Assembly (NCBI RefSeq): GCF_002261185.1
Contig: NZ_NEVQ01000012.1
Location: forward strand, 372,001-436,000
Origin: Bordetella genomosp. 4
GTDB lineage: Bacteria; Pseudomonadota; Gammaproteobacteria; Burkholderiales; Burkholderiaceae_B
Reading direction: 5' to 3'
Length of the DNA: 64,000 bases
Numbering within the stretch: position 1 is the first letter of the stretch; each line of letters opens with the position of its first letter. The notes beneath the pieces were generated by a model that saw nothing but the letters and a program-made list of their open reading frames with translations, was not told the origin of the DNA and did not search any database. Shown piece after piece: positions 31,620 to 40,837 of this stretch. Made by a program: the position numbers and the translations under genes.

Positions 31620-32270
31620 ATGGCGCTGACAAACAAACAGCGCCGCCCCGGCGCAATCCGGCCGATGCCGCCCGAATCCATGATGGATGGCGAATTACCG
31701 TTATGGCCAACGCTGGCCCCGGCTGAGAATGTGGGGCAGTGGGTACAAGCGAACATTCTGGACGAGTCCGGGAAGATCCATAACCCGGAACATCTGCATC
31801 TATTAGATGCCGACCTGGAATTCCTTTGGGCATCCCAGGCATTCGCCAAACAGGGCCGGACAGTCCTAGGCCAGTGCGAGCAAGTCGCTTTCCGCGCAGG
31901 AGGGTGGCAAAAGGCGCGCCAGGAACAGCAGTTCTATGAATGGTTCGGACGAATTCCCAAGTTCGTCATCACCCTGGCAGCGGATTACTGCTCTCAGTGT
32001 AGCGACCTAGAGTTCTGCGCCCTGGTGGAGCATGAGTTGTGCCACATCGCCCACGAGCTAGACGCATTCGGCTCTCCCAAGTTTGGTGAAGACGGCCGGC
32101 CAAAGCTGAAGCTGCGCGGTCATGACGTCGAAGAGTTTGTTTCGGTGGTTCGTCGATACGGGCCATCCGCAGAAGTCCGCCGGCTGCTTGAGGCAGCGAA
32201 AGGCCCAGCCGAAGTAGGCGCGGTCAACATTGCTCACGCCTGCGGCACGTGCCTGAAGATCGCTGCTTAA
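31620..32270 (+). CDS. Putative phage metallopeptidase
   Basis: 216 residues with the zincin motif HELCH (138-142) in LVEHELCHIAHELD and a downstream Glu/His region, matching the putative phage metallopeptidase family found just before terminase genes. Four Cys (CSQC, CGTC) may bind a second metal or form part of the fold. It heads the late operon (AAGGA upstream). Target unknown. Confidence 0.82.
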   Translation: MALTNKQRRPGAIRPMPPESMMDGELPLWPTLAPAENVGQWVQANILDESGKIHNPEHLHLLDADLEFLWASQAFAKQGRTVLGQCEQVAFRAGGWQKARQEQQFYEWFGRIPKFVITLAADYCSQCSDLEFCALVEHELCHIAHELDAFGSPKFGEDGRPKLKLRGHDVEEFVSVVRRYGPSAEVRRLLEAAKGPAEVGAVNIAHACGTCLKIAA

Positions 32271-32299
32271 CCTAGACCGGAGCTAGACGGAAATAAATT

Positions 32300-32773
32300 A
32301 TGGCAACTCTCAATGAGGCGGCCAAGCGCTTCATTGTGCAAGCACTTGCCTGCTACGACACTCCCTCTCAGGTATCTGAGGCGGTCAAGGAAGAATTTGG
32401 CATTGAAGTTCCGCGCAACCAGGTGGGCCAATATGACCCGACCAAGGCGTCCGGTGCAACTCTGGCCAAAAAGTGGCGAGACTTGTTTTTTGAGACTCGT
32501 GAGCGATTCCGCAAGGAAGTCGCGGAAATCCCGATTGCCGACCAAGCGTATCGCTTGCGCCAACTGCATCGCATGACCCAAGACGCCATGAAGCGCAAGA
32601 ACATCGTTCTCGCGGCATCGTTGCTCGAGCAAGCGGCCAAAGAGCAGGGCGGTATGTTCACCAATCGACGGGAATTGAGCGGCCCAGGCGGCAAGCCAAT
32701 GGAACACAGAACGGTGGTGGTCGATGAAAAATCAGTCGCCGCTGCCGTATCCGCCCTTGAAGATGAGTTCTGA
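32300..32773 (+). CDS. Terminase small subunit (DUF2280)
   Basis: 157 residues. MATLNEAAKRFIVQALACYD then VRQ-type helices (VSEAVKEEFGIEVPRNQVGQ) form the helix-turn-helix of the DUF2280 small terminases, which recognise the packaging site. Directly upstream of and overlapping the large subunit. Confidence 0.88.
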   Translation: MATLNEAAKRFIVQALACYDTPSQVSEAVKEEFGIEVPRNQVGQYDPTKASGATLAKKWRDLFFETRERFRKEVAEIPIADQAYRLRQLHRMTQDAMKRKNIVLAASLLEQAAKEQGGMFTNRRELSGPGGKPMEHRTVVVDEKSVAAAVSALEDEF

Positions 32774-34235
32774 GGTTGATCCCGATGTAATCCGGCAGGT
32801 AGCAAAGATTCGCTGTCAGGATGACGGCCTGTTCTTCGCTCGCTACTTTTTCAAGCAGCGAATGGGCGCCAAGATGATTGTTGCCCCTCACCACCGGGTC
32901 ATTCAGCGCACATTGCAGCGGGTGATTGATGGCGAGATAACTCGGCTCATCATAAATGTCCCGCCTGGGTACACCAAGACCGAGCTTGCCACGATTGACA
33001 TGATTAGCAGGGGCTTGGCGCTGAACAACCGCGCCCGGTTCCTGCATTTGTCGTACTCGCACAGCCTGGCACTGCTGAACTCCAGCACAGCGAGGGGCAT
33101 TGTCAAATCGTCGGTGTATCAGTCCATGTGGCCGATGACGCTGCGGGACGATGCTGATAGCAAGGCGATGTGGTGGACCGAGCATGGTGGCGGCGTATAT
33201 GCCTCGTCTGCCGCCGGCCAGGTTACGGGCTTTCGGGCTGGGCACATGGAGCCGGGCTGGCAGGGTGCGTTACTGATCGATGACCCGCTTAAGCCTGACG
33301 ATGCCTACAGCGAAACCGTACGAGGTGGCATCAACGACCGTTTTAACGAAACGATCAAGAGCCGCCTAGCGATTGAGACGACCCCGATGGTCGTCATCAT
33401 GCAGCGGATTCACTACCACGACCTGAGCGGCTATTTATTGCGTGGCGGGTCGGGGGAACAGTGGCATCACCTCTGCCTGCCGGTCATCATTGACAACAGC
33501 CTAGCGTATCCCGAGGAAAACACCCACGGCATACCGATCAAGCATGGATTGCCGGACGGCTGGCTGTGGCCCTACAAGCATAACGAGAGCCATCGGGTTG
33601 CATTGTTCTCGCATCGCAGGACGGCTGAGGCGCAGTACATGCAGCGGCCTCGACGGTTCAATGCTGAGGGCGCGCTGTGGGACGAGCAGCTTATTGCCGC
33701 AGCCCATGCGCTTCACATTGGCGCCGAGCCATATCGGTCGGTGGTGGCCATCGACCCGCAGGCCACGAACAGCGATGAAAGCGACGAGACTGGCATTGTG
33801 GCTGCGAGTGCGTACGGGCATGGCGATTCCCGCAAGTTCTCGGTGGATGGCGACTACAGCGGCAAATACAGCCCAAATGGCTGGGCGCTGAAGGCTATGG
33901 GCGCATACGCAGAACATAGCGCAGACGCCATCGTCATCGAGACGAACCAGGGCGGCGATATGGCAGAGGAAACGCTGCGTAATGCCGGGTTCAAAGGCAA
34001 GATCATCCGCGTCCACGCCAGCAAAGGGAAATTCGCCAGAGCGGAACCGATTTCAGCCTTGTACGCGCAGGGCCGGGTGGCACATAGGGGTGCGCTGTAC
34101 ACGCTTGAGAACCAACTTATGGAATACGTGCCGGCCACGGCCAAGAAATCGCCTGACCGGCTCGATGCGATGGTTTACGCGCTGACGGAACTGGGTGGTA
34201 CTCAACCTGTGGGCGTACTGCTGCCGAGACGCTAA
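32724..34235 (+). CDS. Terminase large subunit
   Basis: 503 residues: ATPase domain with the atypical Walker A LIINVPPGYTKTEL (about 72-85) and Walker B GALLIDDPLKPDD (186-198), coupling region QRIHYHDLSGYLL, and RNase H-like nuclease domain (VVAIDPQATNSDESDETG and VIETNQGGD with the metal-binding acids). It packages and cuts DNA into proheads. The start at 32724 overlaps the small subunit by 50 nt; ATG 32763 is an alternative. Confidence 0.95.
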   Translation: MKNQSPLPYPPLKMSSEVDPDVIRQVAKIRCQDDGLFFARYFFKQRMGAKMIVAPHHRVIQRTLQRVIDGEITRLIINVPPGYTKTELATIDMISRGLALNNRARFLHLSYSHSLALLNSSTARGIVKSSVYQSMWPMTLRDDADSKAMWWTEHGGGVYASSAAGQVTGFRAGHMEPGWQGALLIDDPLKPDDAYSETVRGGINDRFNETIKSRLAIETTPMVVIMQRIHYHDLSGYLLRGGSGEQWHHLCLPVIIDNSLAYPEENTHGIPIKHGLPDGWLWPYKHNESHRVALFSHRRTAEAQYMQRPRRFNAEGALWDEQLIAAAHALHIGAEPYRSVVAIDPQATNSDESDETGIVAASAYGHGDSRKFSVDGDYSGKYSPNGWALKAMGAYAEHSADAIVIETNQGGDMAEETLRNAGFKGKIIRVHASKGKFARAEPISALYAQGRVAHRGALYTLENQLMEYVPATAKKSPDRLDAMVYALTELGGTQPVGVLLPRR

Positions 34236-34432
34236 TGGCAATTTTCAAACTAACAGAACGGTCTACTGGCCGGGCGATGGTGGTGAGGGCTAAGTGCCTG
34301 TCCTGCGCCCGGGCGGTAGCCGTGGAAAACGCTGGCCCTGAGGGAACTCGAGTCTGGCGAGATTCGGCCTTATCAACCGTCGAGCTCATCAGAGAGAACG
34401 ACAAAACAGGGCTGATCCTTAAATCGGAATAG
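34235..34432 (+). CDS. Small CxxC protein after terminase (65 aa)
   Basis: AKCLSCARAVAVENAGPEG has a CxxC pair; beta-rich otherwise. Start overlaps the terminase stop (TAATGG). Function unknown; small proteins here sometimes aid packaging. Confidence 0.6.
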   Translation: MAIFKLTERSTGRAMVVRAKCLSCARAVAVENAGPEGTRVWRDSALSTVELIRENDKTGLILKSE

Positions 34433-34434
34433 GC

Positions 34435-35811
34435 ATGACGACGGACAAACTTCAACTGGCAGTCAATCAGGCGCTGAATGACTACCGGCTGGCGCGCGCC
34501 CGTATGAGCAACCTCATGGGCGGCCAGGGGATAGACAATAAGCGTCCGCAGGCCTGGTGTGAGTATGGCTTCCCTGAGTCGCTGGATTTCGCTGATTTCT
34601 ACAAGCTTTACCGACGGGGTGGAATTGCGCATGGCGTGGTCGAGAAGATCATCGGAGGCTGCTGGAAGACCAACCCCTGGTTGATCGAGGGCGATGACCA
34701 GGACAATGCCAAGGGCGAAACGGCCTGGGAGCAAGGTCTAAAGCCACTCTTCAAGGGCGGACGCTTCTGGCGCAAGTTCGCGGAAGCTGACCGGCGTAGG
34801 CTGGTGGGTCGATATTCTGGCCTATTGCTCCGCTTGCGCGATAGCAAGCCCTGGAACCAGCCAGTTGATCAGCGCTCAAAAGAGCTGGTCGACATTATTC
34901 CTGCCTGGGCCGGAAGTCTTAAGCCAATTCGTTTTGGCGATGATGAGCGCCAGCCGGATACGTTTGGGCTGCCGACGATGTGGCAGTACACAGAAGTACA
35001 TGTCAGTGCGGACGGCGCTGGCGGCCAACAGATCGTGCGGGAGGTCCATCCGGATCGCGTGTTTATTCTGGGCGATTGGCGGGCTGATGCAATTGGCTTC
35101 TTGGAGCCCGCGTACAACGCCTTTGTTAGCCTGGAAAAGGTGGAGGGCGGAAGCGGCGAGTCGTTCCTCAAGAACGCAGCGCGCCAACTCGGGGTTAATT
35201 TCGATAAGGAAATTGACCTAAGGGCAATCGCTGACGCCTACGGTGTTGACTTTGCGCAGTTCCAGGAACGATTCAATGAGGCGGCTCGCGACTTAAATCG
35301 CGGCAACGATACGCTAATGATCACTCAGGGCGCCACCGTGACGCCCCTGGTCAGTCCCGTATCTGACCCGACCCCGACATATGACGTCAACCTTCAGACG
35401 GCGGCCGCAGCAGTAGACATTCCCACGAAGGTCATTGTTGGCATGCAGACGGGTGAGCGGGCCAGCAGTGAAGATCAAAAGTACATGAACGCCCGCTGTC
35501 AGGGGCGCCGGCCGGATCTCTCATACGAGATATCGGACATGTTTGCCCACCTGATGCGTATCGGCGTAGTGAACAAGGTCCAGGAATATACGGTCATGTG
35601 GGATGACCTGACGGAAGCGACCCAGGCCGACAAGCTGGCCAGCGCAAAGACGATGAGCGAAATCAATACCTCGTCTCTTGGCACGGGAGAACTGATCTTC
35701 ACTGGTAGCGAGATCCGTGAGGCCGCTGGATATGACCCGCTCGAGGAGATAGAACCGCTGCCGGACGTGGACGATGAAGAGGACGAAGATGGCGATCCTG
35801 CAAAAGAATGA
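34435..35811 (+). CDS. Portal protein (DUF1073 type)
   Basis: 458 residues: FADFYKLYRRGGIAHGVVEKII then WAGSLKPIRFGDD and VHPDRVFILGD, the anti-parallel core of DUF1073/gp6-type portals, with an acidic C-terminal tail (VDDEEDEDGDPAKE). It forms the dodecameric DNA channel of the head. Positioned after terminase as expected. Confidence 0.92.
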   Translation: MTTDKLQLAVNQALNDYRLARARMSNLMGGQGIDNKRPQAWCEYGFPESLDFADFYKLYRRGGIAHGVVEKIIGGCWKTNPWLIEGDDQDNAKGETAWEQGLKPLFKGGRFWRKFAEADRRRLVGRYSGLLLRLRDSKPWNQPVDQRSKELVDIIPAWAGSLKPIRFGDDERQPDTFGLPTMWQYTEVHVSADGAGGQQIVREVHPDRVFILGDWRADAIGFLEPAYNAFVSLEKVEGGSGESFLKNAARQLGVNFDKEIDLRAIADAYGVDFAQFQERFNEAARDLNRGNDTLMITQGATVTPLVSPVSDPTPTYDVNLQTAAAAVDIPTKVIVGMQTGERASSEDQKYMNARCQGRRPDLSYEISDMFAHLMRIGVVNKVQEYTVMWDDLTEATQADKLASAKTMSEINTSSLGTGELIFTGSEIREAAGYDPLEEIEPLPDVDDEEDEDGDPAKE

Positions 35812-35989
35812 TCGGATCGCTGCGCCGCAGGCGATCGGGAAAAAGTGCGCGGATTGCGGCGGCGATCTCTACTGCGGTTCCGGGCCTGAGGATGGCTGGC
35901 AGCTTGAGGATGGGCGCGAGGTGTGCGACACCTGCTGCGTGGTCGACCTGCAGTCGATTGCCGCCTGTTTGACGGGTCGGATTCATTAA
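35789..35989 (+). CDS. Small zinc-finger protein (66 aa)
   Basis: CADCGG and VCDTCCVVD give two CxxC pairs, a zinc-ribbon-like protein overlapping the portal end in another frame (ATG 35789) and the minor head gene start (TAATG). Function unknown. Confidence 0.6.
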   Translation: MAILQKNDRIAAPQAIGKKCADCGGDLYCGSGPEDGWQLEDGREVCDTCCVVDLQSIAACLTGRIH

Positions 35990-36909
35990 TGGCAAGAGCG
36001 CCGATTCTGCCGTCAAGCGTCAGTGACCCTACCGGAGTCGACAAGCTAGAGCGTGGCGCAATCAATGACTTTGCCAAACGTCTGCGCCGCATCAGGCGAG
36101 CGTACATCGATGCGATCGACAGCTTTTCACCTGAGCCAGTTGTTAATAAGGCCTACACGTTTCGTCTAGATCAGGGACTATTGAGGGCGGTATTTGATGG
36201 CTTGGCGACGTTTGTCGATGGCGTCTTGCTTGAAGGCGGAGAGAGCCAATTATGGTTCTTCGAGACCTATGTGGGCGTCGCCTATCAGCGGGGAACGGCT
36301 CAGGAGTTCGCTAACCTTGCGCAGCAATACGAGGCCTACAAAGCGGGGAGGCAGAGCCTCCTGAGCCTAATTAGCAGTGAGCCATACCAAGCGCGCATCG
36401 CGTTGCTACGAGCTCGCGAGTTCGAAGAAATGGAAGGTCTGTCCGGCAGCGTCCGGGCCGATATGAGCCGAGTTCTGTCAGACGGCCTGGCTCGCGGGCT
36501 CAATCCGCGTGAAATTGCCACCAACCTAACAGAGCAGACCAGAATCAGCGAGGGCAGGGCAAACCGAATCGCTCGAACAGAGGTTTCGACGGCTTTGCGG
36601 CGGGCTCGGCTCGATGAGGCCGATGATGCTGCCGACCGGTATGGAACGCAGGCTAAGCAGATGCATATGTCAGCACTGAGTCCAACTACCCGACCGACGC
36701 ACGCTAGCCGGCACGCAAAGCTTTTCACTACTGACCAGCAGCGGGAGTGGTGGGCCAAAGACGCAAACTCGATCAATTGCAAATGCAGCACGGTGACTGT
36801 GCTGGTTGACGACGAGGGCAAGCCGCTCGTGCCTTCCATCGTTGATCGAGCTCGCAAGAACTACGAAGTCATGAAAGCCAAGGGCAAAGGCGCTTGGACG
36901 GAGGAATAG
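35989..36909 (+). CDS. Minor head protein (SPP1 gp7 / Mu F-like)
   Basis: 306 residues. The C-terminal half has the phage head morphogenesis domain: REIATNLTEQTRISEGRANR, IARTEVSTALRRARLDEA, THASRHAKLF and NCKCSTVTVLV (Cys pair). Such proteins bind the portal and help DNA entry. Located between portal and protease genes. Confidence 0.9.
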   Translation: MARAPILPSSVSDPTGVDKLERGAINDFAKRLRRIRRAYIDAIDSFSPEPVVNKAYTFRLDQGLLRAVFDGLATFVDGVLLEGGESQLWFFETYVGVAYQRGTAQEFANLAQQYEAYKAGRQSLLSLISSEPYQARIALLRAREFEEMEGLSGSVRADMSRVLSDGLARGLNPREIATNLTEQTRISEGRANRIARTEVSTALRRARLDEADDAADRYGTQAKQMHMSALSPTTRPTHASRHAKLFTTDQQREWWAKDANSINCKCSTVTVLVDDEGKPLVPSIVDRARKNYEVMKAKGKGAWTEE

Positions 36910-36911
36910 AG

Positions 36912-38177
36912 ATGCCGATGCAGGTAAACATCACCACGAAGGTGAACAGCCAGGCCATCCGGCGCGAGACGTACAACGGTCGGGAGCATTGGGTTATCCC
37001 TTCGTACACACTGCCGTTCGATGTCGTCATGAACGGCATCATGTACCCGCGGGATGAGATCCTGCGCACGTATCAGACCCTGGATGGCACGCTTGCGCCC
37101 TTTGGTCATCCCACCCTAGACGGGCAGTTTGTTTCTGCTCGTAGCCCCGAGGGAATCAACGCAGGCCATATTGGCGCCTGGAACCGCAACGCCAAGCTGA
37201 CCGGCAACCGGGTCTACATGGAAAAGTGGTTGGACGTATCTGTGGCTCAAACCACAGAAAACGGCCGGCGCACCTTAGAGCGCTTGGAAGCCATGGAGAA
37301 GGGCGAAGACGTCCCGCCGATCCACACCAGCGTCGCAGCCTTCATTGAGCAGCACGAGCCGCCTCAAGGTGCCGAATACCAGGCTGTAGCCAAAATCCAT
37401 AGCTTTGATCACGACGCGATTCTATTGGACGAAGTGGGAGCAGCGACCCCAGAGCAGGGCGTAGGCCTGATGGTCAACGCCGATCAGGCTGTGCCTATCA
37501 AGGCGAACTCTGGCGTTCTGGTCGGCGAATCCTTCCGCGAGCGCGAGGCCCGACTGGACCGAGCAGCGAAGGAGCGTTTTGCTACTGGTGCCGATGAGTA
37601 TGCCTGGGTGGCGGACTTTACAGACAGCCAAGCGGTGGTTGTGCGCAACGGCGGAGTGTCCGAGGTTTATGGGTACACGTCGGAAGGCGGAAAGATCATT
37701 TTTGACGATATGGGAACCCCTGTAGTTCGACAGGAATCTTGGGTTGCCACGGTCGTCAACAAACTCAGCAAGATCAAGCAGTTTTTCAACCCGCAGGCCC
37801 GGCCTGCTGCAAATAAGGAGGGCGATATGCCTCTGACCCCCGAAGAACGGGCCGAAATGGTTAAGGAATTCGGCGCCGCTATGAAACCCATCGTGAACGA
37901 AGTTGTTTCGGAAGCGATGAAGCCGCTCAGTGAAAAGGTTGAGGGCCTGCAAGCTAACCACAAACAACTATCAGACCAACTGACTGCCAATCAGCGCGCC
38001 GAAGAGGCTGACAAGCGCAAGGCCGTGGCTGAGAAATTGGGAGAAGTCGTGGCCAACGCTTTGCAGGGTGAAGCCCTGGACGCTGCCTTCAAGCAAATTG
38101 GCGAGGCGGCCCCGATTGGTTCCGGCCTGGCTAGCAACCGTAGCGACAAGCCCAAATTCGACGAAGTTCCGGAATAA
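36912..38177 (+). CDS. Prohead protease-scaffold fusion (DUF2213-like)
   Basis: 421 residues from ATG 36912, with GGAGG upstream. N-terminal part (about 1-260) contains VMNGIMYPRDEI, APFGHPTLDGQFVSA and SVAAFIEQHE with HSFDHDAILLDEVGAAT, matching capsid-maturation protease-type DUF2213 proteins; the C-terminal part is a helical scaffold (EERAEMVKEFGAAMKPIVNE, ADKRKAVAEKLGEVVANALQ). An internal start at 37827 probably makes the scaffold alone. Confidence 0.82.
   Translation: MPMQVNITTKVNSQAIRRETYNGREHWVIPSYTLPFDVVMNGIMYPRDEILRTYQTLDGTLAPFGHPTLDGQFVSARSPEGINAGHIGAWNRNAKLTGNRVYMEKWLDVSVAQTTENGRRTLERLEAMEKGEDVPPIHTSVAAFIEQHEPPQGAEYQAVAKIHSFDHDAILLDEVGAATPEQGVGLMVNADQAVPIKANSGVLVGESFREREARLDRAAKERFATGADEYAWVADFTDSQAVVVRNGGVSEVYGYTSEGGKIIFDDMGTPVVRQESWVATVVNKLSKIKQFFNPQARPAANKEGDMPLTPEERAEMVKEFGAAMKPIVNEVVSEAMKPLSEKVEGLQANHKQLSDQLTANQRAEEADKRKAVAEKLGEVVANALQGEALDAAFKQIGEAAPIGSGLASNRSDKPKFDEVPE
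37827..38177 (+). CDS. Nested scaffolding protein (in-frame internal start)
   Basis: AAGGAGG lies 5 nt before an in-frame ATG at 37827, within the protease gene; the product (116 residues, MPLTPEERAEMVKEF...) would be exactly the helical scaffold part. Lambda Nu3 inside C is the known precedent. Translation from this site is inferred. Confidence 0.6.
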   Translation: MPLTPEERAEMVKEFGAAMKPIVNEVVSEAMKPLSEKVEGLQANHKQLSDQLTANQRAEEADKRKAVAEKLGEVVANALQGEALDAAFKQIGEAAPIGSGLASNRSDKPKFDEVPE

Positions 38178-38189
38178 GGAGGCCTGATC

Positions 38190-38657
38190 ATGGCTGTGAA
38201 ATGGAACAAGATTTACCGCGGTGGCGTACACCGCACCACGCCCGAGACTCGGGAAGTTGACGCGCCCGCAACCGGCACCTATCTGCCAGGCACCGCAGTG
38301 ACGATCACCACCGCTGCAGGCGGGATGACGGTCCAAAAGGGCATTACCGGAGAGCGAGACTTCTGGTATTTGATCGGCGAGCAGTTGCATGGTTCGGTCG
38401 ACGACAACCAAGTCGGCGGCGGCTCCTCGATGCGTCTGTACACGCCGCGCTCGGCTGACCTGATGGCCGGCCGTATGGCTGCAGGTGTGGCGATTGTGGA
38501 CGATGCGCCTTTGGCGATTGACGCAGACGGCCGCTTTGCTCTGGCTGTGGCCGATGGCCCCATCCACGCGTATATCGACGCGCCGGCTAAAGCTTTCCCG
38601 GGCACCACGCCGACCACGTCGGTGCTGGATCAGCTCGTTCCCATCAAGATCCGCTAA
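38190..38657 (+). CDS. Probable capsid decoration protein
   Basis: 155 residues, beta-rich and Gly/Thr-rich (ATGTYLPGTAVTITTAAGG, DGRFALAVADGPIHAYIDAP). Its place between scaffold and major capsid genes and its size fit a head-decoration or capsid-cement protein. AAGGAGG upstream, like the capsid gene, predicts high expression. Confidence 0.65.
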   Translation: MAVKWNKIYRGGVHRTTPETREVDAPATGTYLPGTAVTITTAAGGMTVQKGITGERDFWYLIGEQLHGSVDDNQVGGGSSMRLYTPRSADLMAGRMAAGVAIVDDAPLAIDADGRFALAVADGPIHAYIDAPAKAFPGTTPTTSVLDQLVPIKIR

Positions 38658-38667
38658 GGAGGCCCAA

Positions 38668-39723
38668 ATGGCTTTTTTCGTAGATAAGAAAGGCCTGGAA
38701 GTTAACGCCGGCCTTCGCAAACAACACCTGTTCATCGCGAACTCACGCTCCGCGAACTGGGATCATGAAACCGCTCTGATGCAGGCTGCTGGCCTGGAGG
38801 TGAATGACGCCCGCATCCCGGCAGACGTATGGCGCGATTTCGATACGCAGACCAAGGCACTCATGCTGTCCGACGAGGGCGGCGTCCTGATGAACGATCT
38901 GATGCCCCTGGCTCGGAACGTGCATATCGGCAAGATCGTCAGCGAGTACCGCCGCTACGGTGCGGATGAGCTGGAAGTCCGTCGCAGTATCGACGGGCAG
39001 CACCGCAAGCCGGTGAACCATGTCAGCTACGACTATGACGGCGCCTTGGTGTTGGTGCACTCTACCCAGGTTGGTCGCGTGTGGCGTGAGCTGGAGGGCA
39101 TGCGTTCCGAAGGGTATGACGCCCTGCTTGACGATCAGGCTGCCGCGGTTCGCTTTGTTCGCCGCGATATGGCGGACGATTTCGCCAACGGTACGCCGGA
39201 TCTGGCCTACAAAGGCTACGTGTCCTATGGCATCAAGTCGCACCCGAACACCATTGCGTTGGATCTGGGCGCCGCTGGCCTGAACGTCGATCTGACCAGC
39301 CCAACGGTCACCTACCAGCAAGCCTACGATGTGTTTGTAGCCGCGCTGAAGGCGATGCAGGGTGCCGGGAACAATGCTGTCGGGAACGTCACCTTCTACC
39401 TGTCGGACGACATCTGGTTTAACCTGCTGCGCCTGCGTAATCCGACTGGCGACAGCACGGAGACCATTCTGGCCGCGCTGATGCGCACTCCTGGTATTGC
39501 TGGCTTCAAGCGCACCGACGCGCTAACTGGCAACGAATTCATGGGCATCATCTTGTCCAGCGAATACATCCGTCCGATCGTCGGTATGCCCGTCACTACG
39601 ACCCCCATCCCGCGTGTCACGCCTATGGACGATTGGCATGTGCTGGTATGGTCGGCGTCCGGCCTGCAGGTCAAAGCGGACGCTCAGGGGCGTTCGGGTG
39701 TTCTGTACGCCTCGGCGGCGTAA
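38668..39723 (+). CDS. Major capsid protein
   Basis: 351 residues from ATG 38668 with AAGGAGG upstream. Sequence begins MAFFVDKKGLEVNAGLRKQH and has the pattern of HK97-fold capsids (IPADVWRDFDTQTKALMLSD, GGVLMNDLMPLARNV, a C-terminal VTPMDDWHVLVWSASGL). It forms the icosahedral shell after scaffold removal. Function by position, size and expression signals. Confidence 0.85.
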   Translation: MAFFVDKKGLEVNAGLRKQHLFIANSRSANWDHETALMQAAGLEVNDARIPADVWRDFDTQTKALMLSDEGGVLMNDLMPLARNVHIGKIVSEYRRYGADELEVRRSIDGQHRKPVNHVSYDYDGALVLVHSTQVGRVWRELEGMRSEGYDALLDDQAAAVRFVRRDMADDFANGTPDLAYKGYVSYGIKSHPNTIALDLGAAGLNVDLTSPTVTYQQAYDVFVAALKAMQGAGNNAVGNVTFYLSDDIWFNLLRLRNPTGDSTETILAALMRTPGIAGFKRTDALTGNEFMGIILSSEYIRPIVGMPVTTTPIPRVTPMDDWHVLVWSASGLQVKADAQGRSGVLYASAA

Positions 39724-39732
39724 GGGGGAGTC

Positions 39733-40044
39733 ATGGCAAAGTCCAAATACATTACGACGCGCAAGATCATCGGCGTCAAGGTGATCCCGATTGGTTCTGT
39801 GCTGGAACTGACTGAAGAGCAGGCCAACCATCCGCTGTATCGCACTCGCGTGCGCAAGGCGGATTCCACGGTCCAGCTCGAGGCAGCTTCTCCGGCCGCC
39901 GCAACGGGCGAAAAAGAGCGCAAAGGCAAGATCATCGCCAAGCTGAAGGAATTGAAGATCGACTTCGATGGCCGAAAGAGTGCCGATGAGTTGGGCGCGC
40001 TACTGCCGCCCGATGAGTTGAAAGCATTGTTCCCAACTGAATAA
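39733..40044 (+). CDS. Small capsid-associated protein with LEM/HeH-like end
   Basis: 103 residues: N-terminal SH3-like KYITTRKIIGVKVIPIGSVL, a Pro/Ala linker and a C-terminal helix-extended-helix motif (AKLKELKIDFDGRKSADELG). Follows the major capsid gene; probably a head accessory. Stop lies before a terminator. Confidence 0.65.
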   Translation: MAKSKYITTRKIIGVKVIPIGSVLELTEEQANHPLYRTRVRKADSTVQLEAASPAAATGEKERKGKIIAKLKELKIDFDGRKSADELGALLPPDELKALFPTE

Positions 40045-40068
40045 GCCGCTTTAGGGCGGTTTCTTTTT

Positions 40069-40098
40069 GGCCCCGCCTTGGTGGGGCCTCTTTATTTT
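40069..40098 (+). terminator. Internal terminator between head and tail genes
   Basis: Stem GGCCCCGCC / GGTGGGGCC followed by TCTTTATTTTT. May lower expression of tail genes relative to capsid. Confidence 0.65.
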
Positions 40099-40109
40099 TG
40101 GAATCAGGC

Positions 40110-40508
40110 ATGGATCCCTTGACCCTAGAACAGGCACGTGAATACCTGGCGTCACAAGGGATAGTCCTGCCTGATTTCTTGCTTCAGGCTCTTGTAGACC
40201 AGGCCAATAGCATCATCGATTGCCTGAACGAGCATTACTCGCCGTCCACGGGGCTGCTGATCATGCTGTACCTGGTGAGTCTGATGGCCTTAGGGCAGGG
40301 CGACCGGTACATCAGCAGCCAGACAGCTCCTTCAGGCGCTAGCCGGTCGTTCCGATATCTGTCTTTCACGGATCGATGGAATGGCCAGCTCAGTCTGCTG
40401 CGCGGCCTGGACAAGTACGGCTGCACCGATGGCCTGATACCGCCAGATCCGACCAAGAAGGCCTACGCGGGCCTATGGACGGCTCGCGGTGGATGCATGT
40501 GCGACTGA
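40110..40508 (+). CDS. Head-tail connector-region protein (132 aa)
   Basis: MDPLTLEQAREYLASQGIVL then FLLQALVDQANSIIDCLNEH, helical, followed by a polar C-terminus with CMCD. Position immediately after the capsid module and size fit an adaptor protein (gp6-like) joining portal and tail. No strong family motif. Confidence 0.65.
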   Translation: MDPLTLEQAREYLASQGIVLPDFLLQALVDQANSIIDCLNEHYSPSTGLLIMLYLVSLMALGQGDRYISSQTAPSGASRSFRYLSFTDRWNGQLSLLRGLDKYGCTDGLIPPDPTKKAYAGLWTARGGCMCD

Positions 40509-40516
40509 GGTGACGA

Positions 40517-40837
40517 ATGTCTGAGATCGCACGTTGGAGTTATGCCAACACCGCCACCGTGAAGCCTTTCTTATCGATCGACCTCATGTCTGGCGTGACC
40601 GTCTATGGGCCCGAGTACACGATCGCGTGCAATTGGATTGCGGAAAGCACGCAACAACGAGCGGACGATGGTGCTGAGTTCATCAGCCGGCACGTCATCT
40701 ACACCGAGGACGCCCGGCCTAAATACCTCGACATGATCCGCTTGGGCGACTCAGAAGAGTGGCAAGAGGTTCGATCAAGGACGTCGTGGGACATGAATAT
40801 GTTCCAGGACTCCATGGATTTCAAATTGGTGACGTGA
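40517..40837 (+). CDS. Head-tail joining protein (106 aa)
   Basis: Beta-rich: ARWSYANTATVKPFLSID, VTVYGPEYTIACNWIAES, ARPKYLDMIRLGDSEEWQEV. Resembles head-closure/stopper proteins by length and order. Its stop overlaps the next start (TGATG). Confidence 0.65.
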   Translation: MSEIARWSYANTATVKPFLSIDLMSGVTVYGPEYTIACNWIAESTQQRADDGAEFISRHVIYTEDARPKYLDMIRLGDSEEWQEVRSRTSWDMNMFQDSMDFKLVT

